Shown in pieces: positions 17,724 through 26,422 of a stretch of DNA of 64,000 nucleotides. The stretch is from an uncultured Lachnospiraceae bacterium. Its GTDB lineage: Bacteria; Bacillota; Clostridia; Lachnospirales; Lachnospiraceae. The notes below the pieces were generated by a model that searched no databases, was not told the DNA's origin, and saw only the letters and a program-made list of their open reading frames with translations. Both the position numbers and the translations under genes were made by a program. Within the stretch, counting starts at the first letter, position 1, and each line of letters opens with the position of its first letter. The stretch is taken from the NCBI GenBank assembly GCA_910589075.1, contig CAJUSK010000010.1, positions 62,001-126,000 of the forward strand, in the 5' to 3' direction.

Positions 17724-19418
17724 TTAAATCTGGAACCGGCTCATCAGTTCCACCATAGCCTCCACCTGTGTTTTCTGCTCTTCACTGACTGCCGCTGTCT
17801 CTTCCGATGTGGCAGAATTGTTGTCCACTACCGAAGATACTTCTGCAATACTTTCGTTGACATTGCGCATATGCTCTGTATTCTGTTTGAGCATCTGTGC
17901 AATCTGGTCAATTTTCTCCGTAGCGGCTCTTGTATCCTCCATAACCTGTTTCATATTTTCTGCTGTTTCATCTGCAATCCCGATTCCCTTTTCCATAACG
18001 GTAACGGTGGTCTCAATCAGCTCCGTCGTCTTACCTGCAGCTTTGGCTGACTCATTTGCCAGATTCTTCACCTGCTCCGCCACAACGGCAAAACCTCTGC
18101 CGGTTTCTCCCGCTCTGGCCGCTTCAATCGCCGCATTCAAAGACAACAGGTTGGTCTGAGAAGCAATATCTTCAATATCCTCGATAATCGTACCAATCTG
18201 TCCGGAGCATTGGCTGATTTCCTGAATCGCTGCTTTTAATTCCTGCATCTTCTGGTTCCCCTTGGAAAGTGTGCTGCCGGCCTTCGATGCAATTCGGGCA
18301 GATTCTTCCGCTTCTTTTGCATTGTCCTCCATGCTTCTGGTCAGGTCTTCAAATACAGCCATCAGCTCTGTTACCTGTGTGGCCTGGGCGGTACAGCCCT
18401 CTGCCAAATCCTCCGCCGCACATGCCAGCTGATCGGAACCACTGTCAATATGAGTGGAGACATTCCGGATTGTCTGCAGAGTATCCCGCATTTTCTCACC
18501 GATTTGCAGGAAGGATTCTTTAATCTTCACAAATTCTCCCACATACTCCTGCTCAATATGGATATTATAATTCCCGCTTCCCATCTGTTCCAATATCGCT
18601 GTAATCTCCTGCACCATAGACTGAAGATTCCGCTTCATAAAGGCGATTGCAGAAACCATTCTGCCAACTTCACTGTCATCCTCCTGCAGCGCCAGTGCAG
18701 TATGGAAATTGCCGCCTGCGACTACCGCCATCTGTTCCGATACTTTGATAATGGGCTGCAACAGTTCCTTGTCTGAAAACCGAATGGTTTTTACAAACTG
18801 TAACACAACATACATAAACGAGCCTGCAAAAAGTATTTCAAAAATGATCTGCAAAAGCTTCAATGTTGCCTGATTCTTTTCTTTCCGTGCCACAATGCCA
18901 TTCACTGTTTCATCCGTCAGCGCATTGATCTGCTCCACGCTGGTCTCATATTCGGTGCTGAACACACAGTCCTGCGCCGCCTCCAGATCGCCTGCCTTTA
19001 CATGTTCCATGGCTTCCTCTTCCAAAGGTACCAGGTTTTCAGACAGGGAGACAATCTTATTCAGGTCAGCCCACTCTCCATCTGTAATACCGCAACTTTC
19101 CAACACTTCCAACGCTTTATTACGGTTTCTGTCCGTATTCAGCTCTTTCATATAGCCGTTATAATATCGCTCATTTCCTGTAACTGCATAAGATTGCACT
19201 TCATGTGTCAGTGTTTTGGAACCGATGCGATACTGGTTCAGAGCTATGACCGTATTCAACTGATCTGTGTGTACCCTTGACATGCCTATGTTGAATGCAA
19301 TAAAGCCGAGCAACAAGATCACGCCTGTCCCCACTGCAATGTACGCCTGTAGTACCAGTCTTTTGAGCAGCGCAGCCTGACCTTTGTTTCCTGATAACCC
19401 ACCATCTCTTTTTCCCAT
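17724..19418 (-). CDS. Methyl-accepting chemotaxis protein (4HB-type sensor)
   Basis: Chemoreceptor of 564 residues. A first transmembrane helix (about 20-42) is followed by a periplasm-side four-helix-bundle-like sensor (about 45-180), a second TM (about 190-210), a HAMP-like linker and the coiled-coil signalling domain. The hairpin tip is readable as IASQTNLLSLNAAIEAARAG, followed by GRGFAVVAEQVKNLANESAKA. The ATG at 19418 (GGGAG upstream) is preferred to a TTG ten codons earlier. It stands alone with its own promoter and terminator. The ligand is unknown. No CheW-binding pentapeptide is seen at the C-terminus. Confidence 0.93.
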   Translation of the reverse strand: MGKRDGGLSGNKGQAALLKRLVLQAYIAVGTGVILLLGFIAFNIGMSRVHTDQLNTVIALNQYRIGSKTLTHEVQSYAVTGNERYYNGYMKELNTDRNRNKALEVLESCGITDGEWADLNKIVSLSENLVPLEEEAMEHVKAGDLEAAQDCVFSTEYETSVEQINALTDETVNGIVARKEKNQATLKLLQIIFEILFAGSFMYVVLQFVKTIRFSDKELLQPIIKVSEQMAVVAGGNFHTALALQEDDSEVGRMVSAIAFMKRNLQSMVQEITAILEQMGSGNYNIHIEQEYVGEFVKIKESFLQIGEKMRDTLQTIRNVSTHIDSGSDQLACAAEDLAEGCTAQATQVTELMAVFEDLTRSMEDNAKEAEESARIASKAGSTLSKGNQKMQELKAAIQEISQCSGQIGTIIEDIEDIASQTNLLSLNAAIEAARAGETGRGFAVVAEQVKNLANESAKAAGKTTELIETTVTVMEKGIGIADETAENMKQVMEDTRAATEKIDQIAQMLKQNTEHMRNVNESIAEVSSVVDNNSATSEETAAVSEEQKTQVEAMVELMSRFQI

Positions 19419-19461
19419 AGTCTTTTCTCCCAATCGTAAAATTGTCAATGCAACTATATTA

Positions 19462-19490
19462 ATTATACCTGAGTCAACGCGTCAGGTCAA
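19462..19490 (-). promoter_or_regulatory. Promoter of the first chemoreceptor gene
   Basis: Minus strand TTGACC (19485-19490), 17 bp, TATAAT (19462-19467); about 45 bp before the ATG. Confidence 0.8.
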
Positions 19491-19649
19491 TGTTTCCCAC
19501 CGCCCACTTCCGTCACTGCCCACCACTTTTTTCTATTCTTCCGCTGTGATTCCTATTCCTCTCTGATGCGGTCATTCCCGCCGGATCGACAATTACACAA
19601 TTTCTGATTTCTGCCGTTTTCCCATCCGTCCCACCATGTACATTACGGC

Positions 19650-19676
19650 AAAAAACCGGCAAAAAGCCGGTTTTTT
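19650..19676 (-). terminator. Bidirectional terminator after the PARG-like gene
   Basis: A perfect stem CCGGC-AAAAA-GCCGG (19656-19670) flanked by A6 on the left and T6 on the right. It terminates the leftward PARG-like transcript, whose stop is 44 bp away, and would work in either direction. Confidence 0.9.
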
Positions 19677-19719
19677 AATAGTTATGCTGAAACGGTTCAG
19701 GGAGGTTACTTTTCATAGA

Positions 19720-20559
19720 TTATGAAAAAGTCCGTTCGAACGCCTGCAGGCACTTTCCGGTTCCGGAACGGTCCAACACAGCAAAAACCACTGTGTCAAA
19801 CGCAGCCGGAAACCATTTCTCCAGCAGTTCTTTCCACCACCCGGCAATTTTTACCGGATCATTGCGGAACACGCCGCAGCCATAAGCGCCCAGAACCAGA
19901 TCTCTGCACCCCTGCCGGGAAAAAATAGCCAGCGACAGTTTCATCCGCCGCTTCATCACCCGCTCTGCCTCCGCCACATCTTCCCCTTTCAGCAATACCT
20001 GTCCCATATTCACCGCTGGAAGGGTCAATACGGAAGCAGTAACCGGCTCCTCCAACAGACGGTTTCTCCCATCCCGGAAAAATACAACATCCGGAGAAAA
20101 AATGGCATAATTGGTATACATCATTGTCCCACAGGCCCGATTGCTCTCATAATATTCCCTGTGGGCAATCTGGGTCCGGTAGAGACAGCCGGAGGCCGCA
20201 AGGGTTTCCTCCTGGGCCACCGCACCATTCATAAAGCCGCCGCCCGGATTCTTTGCGCTGGCAAAGTTCAATACGCCCGGCGACTTTCCCTCCGCTGCCA
20301 GCTCCAGAATCGCCTGCACTGTGCCACAGTTCTTTACGGTAAAAGCTGCCCGGTCTGTCTGCCGGCCAAAACCACCGGCTCCATCCCTCCCCTTTTCCAA
20401 ATCAGCCAGCAGCGCTTCGCCCTGGTCAGGCGTCAGCAAAATACTGTCCTCTACCGCGCTTGCCTGCTGCCGCCCGATCTCAACCCGCCTGCCGTCCACT
20501 TCATAATACCCCTGCTCCATAATCCTCAGTGCTTCCTTGGCAATTTTTTTCATATCCAT
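19720..20559 (-). CDS. TIGR02452-family protein, bacterial-type poly(ADP-ribose) glycohydrolase fold
   Basis: Macrodomain-like enzyme of 279 residues expected to hydrolyse ADP-ribose linkages. The PARG catalytic signature GGG-x(7)-QEE is intact: GGG 106-108 and QEE 116-118, within NPGGGFMNGAVAQEET. Downstream, LPAVNMGQ and LVLGAYGCGVFRNDP are typical of the family. It lies 285 bp downstream of the RNA-repair gene pair, same strand, separated by a tandem-repeat array. Related proteins occur in NAD/ADP-ribose-based defence or toxin neutralisation, but the role here is inference. Confidence 0.87.
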   Translation of the reverse strand: MDMKKIAKEALRIMEQGYYEVDGRRVEIGRQQASAVEDSILLTPDQGEALLADLEKGRDGAGGFGRQTDRAAFTVKNCGTVQAILELAAEGKSPGVLNFASAKNPGGGFMNGAVAQEETLAASGCLYRTQIAHREYYESNRACGTMMYTNYAIFSPDVVFFRDGRNRLLEEPVTASVLTLPAVNMGQVLLKGEDVAEAERVMKRRMKLSLAIFSRQGCRDLVLGAYGCGVFRNDPVKIAGWWKELLEKWFPAAFDTVVFAVLDRSGTGKCLQAFERTFS

Positions 20560-20664
20560 ATAGCTTCGTCCCCCTCTTATCCTGCTTTGCAGACGCTCCT
20601 TGTCTGTATTCTGTCCTTTCGTTTCACATATTTCATTTCCGGCTTTATTTCTTCTATCCGCAAG

Positions 20665-20840
20665 TCAGACTGCACGCATATCTTCCTGTTTCGCGGTATT
20701 CACAAGCCGCACGCGTATCTTCCTGTTTCTCGTCATCACAGCCCCACACATATCTTCCTGTTTCGCGGCAATCGCAAGCCGCACGCGTATCTTTCTGCTT
20801 CTCGTCATTCACAGGCCGCCCGCGCATCTTCCATTCTTCT
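20665..20840. repeat. Tandem repeat, about 36-37 bp x 5
   Basis: Five degenerate copies of a unit containing CGCGTATCTTCCTGTTTC begin at about 20671, 20708, 20743, 20780 and 20817; the core ATCTTCC starts at 20680, 20717, 20752, 20789 (as ATCTTTC) and 20826. Spacing is 35-37 bp. The period is not a multiple of three and the array starts right after the sce7726-like stop, so it is non-coding on the gene strand. Confidence 0.8.
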
Positions 20841-20843
20841 GTA

Positions 20844-21488
20844 TCACAGGCCGCCCGTTCCGCGCCGCCTGCGCTTTCTTCTCCCCTTTTCCGGCTGCTG
20901 TTTCTGCCTCTTTGCGCGGAACTGCCGGATCTGTTCCTCTATGGCAGTATAGTCCCGTTCAAACAGCGCATCGCACATCTGGCGTTGCAAAATCTTTTCC
21001 GGCACCCGCTCCAGCAGCCGGTTCTGTACGAACGTTTTACTCTTTTCCCGATAGGCGGGAAGGCCGTTTAACGCCTGAATGTGGGCCAGTTCCGACCTCC
21101 AGAGGATACTGATTTTACGGCCCCTGTCCATTTTGGGACTCGGCCGGGGCCTGCGGAGGATATAGAAATCCGGCCCTGCCGCCATCGGCTCCACCGTAAT
21201 AACGCCCCACCACGCCGGCAGATGTTCTTCTATATGCAGAGCGTGGCTTGTGCCAACCACGGCATAATTATAATCATAGTACAGATCGTAATCCCTGGTC
21301 TGACGAGCCAGCCGCGCATACGTGTCCGCATCGCTTTTGATTTCAATGCCATACAAGGCGTCCACAGTCACCATCACTGCATCCGCCCTGGACTTTCCCA
21401 TGGTCTTTTCTTCCAGTATCCTGATTTTTCCATAAGTCTCTTCCAGAAAGTCAAACAATGGCTCTCTGATATCACGGTCATACAACAT
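20844..21488 (-). CDS. sce7726-like PD-(D/E)XK nuclease-fold protein
   Basis: A 214-residue protein resembling the sce7726 family, with an N-terminal helical region (YDRDIREPLFDFLEE) and a restriction-endonuclease-like core ADAVMVTVDALYGIEIKSDADT: Asp plus E-I-K fits PD-(D/E)XK. RLARQTRDYDLYYDYNYAVVG, also typical, follows. The C-terminal 25 residues are strongly basic (RRKRRRR), suggesting nucleic-acid contact. The ATG at 21488 overlaps the stop of the RNA-repair gene (21478), with AGGGA 7 nt upstream, so the two are coupled. Family members often accompany defence genes; activity unproven. Confidence 0.72.
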   Translation of the reverse strand: MLYDRDIREPLFDFLEETYGKIRILEEKTMGKSRADAVMVTVDALYGIEIKSDADTYARLARQTRDYDLYYDYNYAVVGTSHALHIEEHLPAWWGVITVEPMAAGPDFYILRRPRPSPKMDRGRKISILWRSELAHIQALNGLPAYREKSKTFVQNRLLERVPEKILQRQMCDALFERDYTAIEEQIRQFRAKRQKQQPEKGRRKRRRRGTGGL

Positions 21489-23688
21489 ACTCTGATCCCT
21501 GTTTTGTCTCATAAAACATACGCCGCAGGATACAGATATTGCCCGGAATCTGTTCCGGCCCCTCCTGCTCCCGCAGTGTTTTCAGCCAGGCATAAAACGC
21601 ATTTGCCGTGGGTGTTGTCAGTGCCGATGTCCTGCGGATATATCCCCGGCGGATGGTTTCCCTGGAAATACTGCGCATAAACTTCCAGAAACTATAATAC
21701 CGCAGTTTGAGTTTGGTCATAAAACCTGCGCTGTCTTCAATGACAAACCCTTCGATTTTGCGCCCATTGTATTCATATTCCTCTTCCAGCACCTCACTGT
21801 ACCAGTCGAAAAACGCCTGCCAGTTTGCGATTTCATATGCCTTTTCCTTAGGACAAAGTCCGAACTGGTCTGCCACATGGCACATTTCCTCATAGGTATA
21901 TCTGGAACATGTCATCTGGTTGCGGATCATGTCCAGCAAGTACAGGCCACTCTCAGGATATTCAATAATATGCGGATCATGTTCCATATCCACACATTCA
22001 AATACAAACGAGACATTCTGCTCTCTGATATAGTCTTTCAGCGCTTCCCGCTTTTGGGGAGAAAGTGTCCGATACAACATTTCTTTCAGCCACCCCGCAT
22101 ACTGTCCCCCTGTAGTGGACTTGCTGGCAATCAGTAAATCGTCCTCATAGGCATTGTAGCTGACAATGCCCAAAAACCCATTTTCCTTTACATACGCGGT
22201 TACGGGAAAACGGAGGCGGTGCTGGAGCATATCAAACTTTGTCTCCGCCCGTTCATTGATATTGAAAAACTTATCATATGCCCTGGCAGCCACTTGATTG
22301 TGCAGAGTATCAATATACAGTCCCCTGGCCCGGATGGTCTGTTCATCCCATACCCTGTCATAAAAGGCTTTGTCTGAATAATTAAAAGAAGAAATATTGC
22401 CGAATTTCTTTTCCTGTACATAGGGATTCCGGCGCAGGGCATCCACCATTTCTTCTACAGAGCATTCAGTCTCTTTTTTCTCTGTCAGAATTTCCGGCAT
22501 ACGGAATACCTGATTGGGAGTCTCCACCGGGTGGATACCATCCCCATCCACCTGCACACAGCGCAGACAGCCGCCGAATTCCACCTGGCCCTCCAGATTA
22601 AACACTCTGTCATTTACCCTGACCGGGAGTTGTTTTGTATTTCTGTGTCCATGTATTTGATATACATAGTCGGGTGTGGTATCATAAAAGGCATTTGCAA
22701 CCTGTTCAAACGCATTGTAATCCCCCACGCCTTTGATCATCTGTTCCGTAGTCACAAAGGACAGATGAGCCGGCAGGGTACTCAACCCTGCATGGGTAAC
22801 CAGGAAAATCCGCTCCCCATATCGGTAATACGCGCACTGGCCAAATTTCCGGTACAACTGCCGTACATCCTTTTTACTCAGATGCGCCGCTTCCAGAGCA
22901 GGTCTGGTGATGGTTTCAAATTCCATGGAACCGCCCTTGCAGTCATTGGCCCAAAGCCAGAGCCAGCGCTCGTGATTCCCTTCCAGCATCAGCACATTTT
23001 TCCGGTTCATAATAGAAAGCAGAAACTTGATCACTTCCACATTTTCCACACCCCGGTCAATATAATCGCCCACAAATATGTACATCTCATCATCCCGGAT
23101 ACCGCCGCCCGCATCCAGATATGCCTGCAAAGCGGTATTGCAGCCATGAATATCCCCAATATGATGGATCCTTTTATAATGGGACATATCAAACAGCTTC
23201 AGCCAGATCGTATCCAGTTCATCGGGACTGATCACTTTGATGCCGGAGGGAATCTTCTGGGTGGCAAACCTGGAATACATCCGGTCAATCACCTCTTCCG
23301 GCACCCGTTTCAGCGGTTCCCTTCCTGCATTTCTGCGCTTTACTTCCTCTATGGGAAGATTGGTAAAATCCACGCAGTAGATGCGGTAACGGTATGTGGT
23401 ACACATTTCTTTGTAGCGGTTCATTTCCGATGTTTTGGAGTTGGTGGCGTCAATTACGGTAAAATCACCTCTCTGCATTCTGATCTCCAGAATGGAAAAC
23501 AGGATTTTCCAAACCGACTTATCGTTGCGCTGACTGATATTTTCCGTGCCGTCCACCTGCAGCTCCGGACTCTGACACAGCAGACGGATATCGTCGGCAG
23601 ACAGGGTATAGGGCCTGAGCCCCTTCTCCTCAATCCAGGTCGTTTTCCCACACCCCGCACTGCCCCTTAGTAAAAGTAAAATCCTCAT
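21478..23688 (-). CDS. Polynucleotide kinase - phosphatase - RNA ligase (Pnkp-like RNA repair enzyme)
   Basis: Three-domain RNA end-healing and sealing enzyme of 736 residues. Kinase: P-loop GSAGCGKT at 9-16, which would phosphorylate 5'-OH ends. Calcineurin-type phosphatase: GDIHG 178-182, GDYIDRG 207-213, GNHE 237-240 and HGH 346-348, which would remove 2',3'-phosphate. Ligase: adenylylation lysine in KENG (501-504), FVFECVD about 561-567, EGFVI 646-650 and KLK 659-661, the nucleotidyltransferase motifs. The ATG at 23688 with AAGGAG upstream is used; the frame extends a further 50 codons without support. All catalytic motifs are intact. In bacteria Pnkp usually pairs with the methyltransferase Hen1; here no Hen1 is present and the partner is the sce7726-like protein. 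Confidence 0.9.
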   Translation of the reverse strand: MRILLLLRGSAGCGKTTWIEEKGLRPYTLSADDIRLLCQSPELQVDGTENISQRNDKSVWKILFSILEIRMQRGDFTVIDATNSKTSEMNRYKEMCTTYRYRIYCVDFTNLPIEEVKRRNAGREPLKRVPEEVIDRMYSRFATQKIPSGIKVISPDELDTIWLKLFDMSHYKRIHHIGDIHGCNTALQAYLDAGGGIRDDEMYIFVGDYIDRGVENVEVIKFLLSIMNRKNVLMLEGNHERWLWLWANDCKGGSMEFETITRPALEAAHLSKKDVRQLYRKFGQCAYYRYGERIFLVTHAGLSTLPAHLSFVTTEQMIKGVGDYNAFEQVANAFYDTTPDYVYQIHGHRNTKQLPVRVNDRVFNLEGQVEFGGCLRCVQVDGDGIHPVETPNQVFRMPEILTEKKETECSVEEMVDALRRNPYVQEKKFGNISSFNYSDKAFYDRVWDEQTIRARGLYIDTLHNQVAARAYDKFFNINERAETKFDMLQHRLRFPVTAYVKENGFLGIVSYNAYEDDLLIASKSTTGGQYAGWLKEMLYRTLSPQKREALKDYIREQNVSFVFECVDMEHDPHIIEYPESGLYLLDMIRNQMTCSRYTYEEMCHVADQFGLCPKEKAYEIANWQAFFDWYSEVLEEEYEYNGRKIEGFVIEDSAGFMTKLKLRYYSFWKFMRSISRETIRRGYIRRTSALTTPTANAFYAWLKTLREQEGPEQIPGNICILRRMFYETKQGSEYVV

Positions 23689-23910
23689 ATAGTGCTCCTT
23701 ATGATCATTCCTCGTAAAAGTCTCTGTGTACAGTATATAGCATATGGATCGAAATGCAAAGATACCCCTGGTATAAATCACAAAGTCCCCTGGTATATGC
23801 CCGCCTCTGACCCGACACCGGTAAAACTTCCATCGCAATCGAAAGCATGTTGTGCCAACTTTCTGTTGTCATCAACAGTTAAAAACACGCTGTGCTAACT
23901 TTCTATTGTC

Positions 23911-24027
23911 AGAACAAAAGTGCGCTTCGCACACTCCCGCGTCCAAATTTTCCGGAAAGCGCAGCTTTTGTTCCGCGCGCGAAGCTGTGCATCCCTTTTG
24001 TTTCATAGGACGCACTTTCCTATGAAA
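23911..24027. repeat. 117-bp hairpin-rich interspersed repeat, copy 1
   Basis: Matches 62482-62598 at about 110 of 117 positions in the same orientation. It contains three inverted pairs: GTGCG-CTT-CGCAC; GAACAAAAG with CTTTTGTTC; and TTCATAGGA with TCCTATGAA. It lies upstream of the RNA-repair gene and next to the second chemoreceptor's terminator. Confidence 0.85.
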
Positions 24028-24037
24028 TAAAATATAA

Positions 24038-24080
24038 AATCCAGGGAGGATTCCTACAATCGGAATCGCTCCCTGGATTT
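24038..24080 (-). terminator. Terminator of the second chemoreceptor gene
   Basis: AATCCAGGGAG ... CTCCCTGGATT with an inner GATTCC/GGAATC stem. On the minus strand the stem is followed by TTTTATATTTTATTT. It is 55 bp past the chemoreceptor stop. Confidence 0.85.
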
Positions 24081-24134
24081 CACTGATAACAGCTAAAAAT
24101 TCAACTCTATGTTTCTACTGTCTGTATGAACGAA

Positions 24135-26273
24135 TCAGACTTCTTTTAAATGGAACCTGTTCACCAGATCATGCAGCCGCTGTGACTGTTTGGACAGCTC
24201 TTCACTCGTCAGAGCACTCTCCTTGGCCGCCGTAATATTATCCTGCACCACGCCTTCGATCTGATCCACATTTCTTGTCACTTCCTCCAAAACGGTTTTC
24301 TGGTTCTGGGAAGCATTGCTGATTTTATCCACGGAACCCAGGATTTCCTTCGCTCCTTCCACAACGGCAACCAGCGACTGCGCCGTTTCATCTGCAATTA
24401 CCACCCCGTTTTTCACGGCTGTCAGGGAGCGCTCAATCAGAGCCGTTGTCTGGCTGACAGATTCGGAACTCTTTGCTGCCAGATCCCGGATTTCATTGGC
24501 CACAACCGCAAATCCCCTGCCGGCTTCCCCTGCTCTCGCCGCCTCTATGGAAGCGTTCAGCGACAGCAGATTGGTCTGATCCGCAATGTCTTCAATTGTC
24601 CGGATGATCTCTTCGATTCCTGCGGAAGATTCCCGGATCTCAGACATGGCGGCAATCAGTTTATTCATTTCCTGATTACTGTTTTCAATCCTCGCGCTTA
24701 CTTCGGAAGCATTTCTGCTCATATTGGCGGCGTCATCCGCATTGGCTGTAATATCTCTGGACAGGTTTTCTATGGCCACTGCCAGTTCTTCTATGGCTTC
24801 CGCCTGTTCTGCCGCGCCCTCGGAAAGAGCCTGGGCGCCGCCGGAAACACTTACGGAGTCAGATGCCACATCGTCTGCCGATAATACAATCTGCCGCAAT
24901 GTATTGTTCAGGGAATCCGTTATCTTTTCAATGGATGTCTGAATTGGTATAAAGTCTCCGATATATTTCTGCCTGATTTCAATATCCATATCATTTTCTG
25001 CCATCTGGGACAACTGCTGGGAAATATCCTGCACATAATTGTCTACTGTGCTGCTGATATGATTCAATGCCTGTGCCATTCTCCCCAGCTCGTCATTGGT
25101 GGACACAGCAATATTGATTTTCAGGTTTCCTTCTTCCAGTTTGGAAGCGCCTTCCAGAATCTCCTGTACCGGGGCCAGGTATGTTTCGATAATACGATAA
25201 ATCATATACAGCAGTATGATACCAAATAAAATAACCGCCACAATCAGTTTTACCGTATCCATAATCAAAATCTTATTAAATTCATTTCTGTCTATGGCAA
25301 GATACAACGTCCAGTAATTGCCACTGCTCAACCGCAGGGGAACCGTAATGGCAATCCCTCTTTTGCCGGTGGCATAGTTGGAAACTTTATTGTTAATCAC
25401 GGAAATACTGTTGATATAAGCGCCCTCCGGCATGGATTTCAGCTCCTGGGTATCGGCCAGAACCGTGTCATATCCTGCCTCGGAAGCCCCTTTACCCACC
25501 AAAGAAGGATTGGCTGTATCCAGCAGCACCGTTCCGTCCTCTGCCAGCGCAATCATATGGGTGGATTTATAACCGGTGCTGGCATACTGTTGGGTCTGCA
25601 TATCTGCCAGAGCCACATCGCAACCGGCCACGCCGAGAAAATCTCCTTCCGCATCGTATACCGGCGCAATAATACTGATCATCATAATGTCCTTACCGCG
25701 AAGCTGATATACATAGGGCTCCATTACATATACTTCACCGGTGGATTTAATGGTTTTATAATATTCCTTGTCAAAATTATCAAATGCATCTTCATGCTTT
25801 TCAAATGTTACATTGGTTCCGTTCTCGTCCAGATAGGCAACCGCCTCATAGGCAATCTCTCTGTTATGTACACTGTAGGGCTGCCCATTGGCATCCGCTA
25901 TTGTATTCTGCTCAAAATAAGCAAACACAGTGGTAAAGTTCTCATCTCCCAATAAAACGCCTTCCAATGCATGATCAATGGCATCCCTTTGTTCTTCCGG
26001 CGGAAGGGCCGAAATGTTTTTCAGGGAATTGGCGAATCCCAGCGCCTGACCGTAGGCATTTTCAATTGTATTCTCTATCAAAAAAGCGTTTTCATAGGCA
26101 ACTGATACCAGCTTATCGTCCGTTATCTCTTCCAGAGAGTGCATGGATATAAAACCCGAAGCGGAAACAATCAGGAAAAACAAAACCGCTACGATAACAA
26201 CCAGTTTGGAAATGATTTTTCTGCTGAGACTGTCATATGACGAAGTTCCGGTATTTTTCTTCTTTTCTGACAT
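24135..26273 (-). CDS. Methyl-accepting chemotaxis protein with Cache sensor
   Basis: Chemoreceptor of 712 residues. TM1 (about 24-46) is followed by a double-Cache-like extracellular sensor (about 50-330) with the stretch VYVMEPYVYQLRGKDIMMISIIAPVYDAEG-type core that binds small ligands, then TM2 (about 338-360), HAMP (about 365-420) and a signalling domain with tip IADQTNLLSLNASIEAARAG and GRGFAVVANEIRDLAAKSSES. GGAGG lies 7 nt before the ATG. Monocistronic. Ligand not inferable; amino acids or organic acids are common for this sensor class. Confidence 0.93.
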   Translation of the reverse strand: MSEKKKNTGTSSYDSLSRKIISKLVVIVAVLFFLIVSASGFISMHSLEEITDDKLVSVAYENAFLIENTIENAYGQALGFANSLKNISALPPEEQRDAIDHALEGVLLGDENFTTVFAYFEQNTIADANGQPYSVHNREIAYEAVAYLDENGTNVTFEKHEDAFDNFDKEYYKTIKSTGEVYVMEPYVYQLRGKDIMMISIIAPVYDAEGDFLGVAGCDVALADMQTQQYASTGYKSTHMIALAEDGTVLLDTANPSLVGKGASEAGYDTVLADTQELKSMPEGAYINSISVINNKVSNYATGKRGIAITVPLRLSSGNYWTLYLAIDRNEFNKILIMDTVKLIVAVILFGIILLYMIYRIIETYLAPVQEILEGASKLEEGNLKINIAVSTNDELGRMAQALNHISSTVDNYVQDISQQLSQMAENDMDIEIRQKYIGDFIPIQTSIEKITDSLNNTLRQIVLSADDVASDSVSVSGGAQALSEGAAEQAEAIEELAVAIENLSRDITANADDAANMSRNASEVSARIENSNQEMNKLIAAMSEIRESSAGIEEIIRTIEDIADQTNLLSLNASIEAARAGEAGRGFAVVANEIRDLAAKSSESVSQTTALIERSLTAVKNGVVIADETAQSLVAVVEGAKEILGSVDKISNASQNQKTVLEEVTRNVDQIEGVVQDNITAAKESALTSEELSKQSQRLHDLVNRFHLKEV

Positions 26274-26422
26274 AAAAAAAGCCTCCTGCTGAATAAATTA
26301 AAGATGGGAAAAAATCAATCATATTATAAATAGTATATTATGAAAAGTCAATTCGGCAGAACGCTGAAAAATGCCCCATTTCAAACGGTTTTTCAAACAA
26401 TTTTCTAATACTTTTTCACAGT

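Noticed and set aside
20665..20840. CRISPR-like spacing of about 37 bp
   Set aside because: The whole unit is repeated with no unique spacers and no cas genes nearby.
20161..20952. A 263-codon + strand frame across the PARG gene start and tandem repeats
   Set aside because: Most of it is antisense to the PARG-like gene and the rest is the 37-bp array; the repeated HAYLPVSR peptide reflects DNA repetition, not a protein family.
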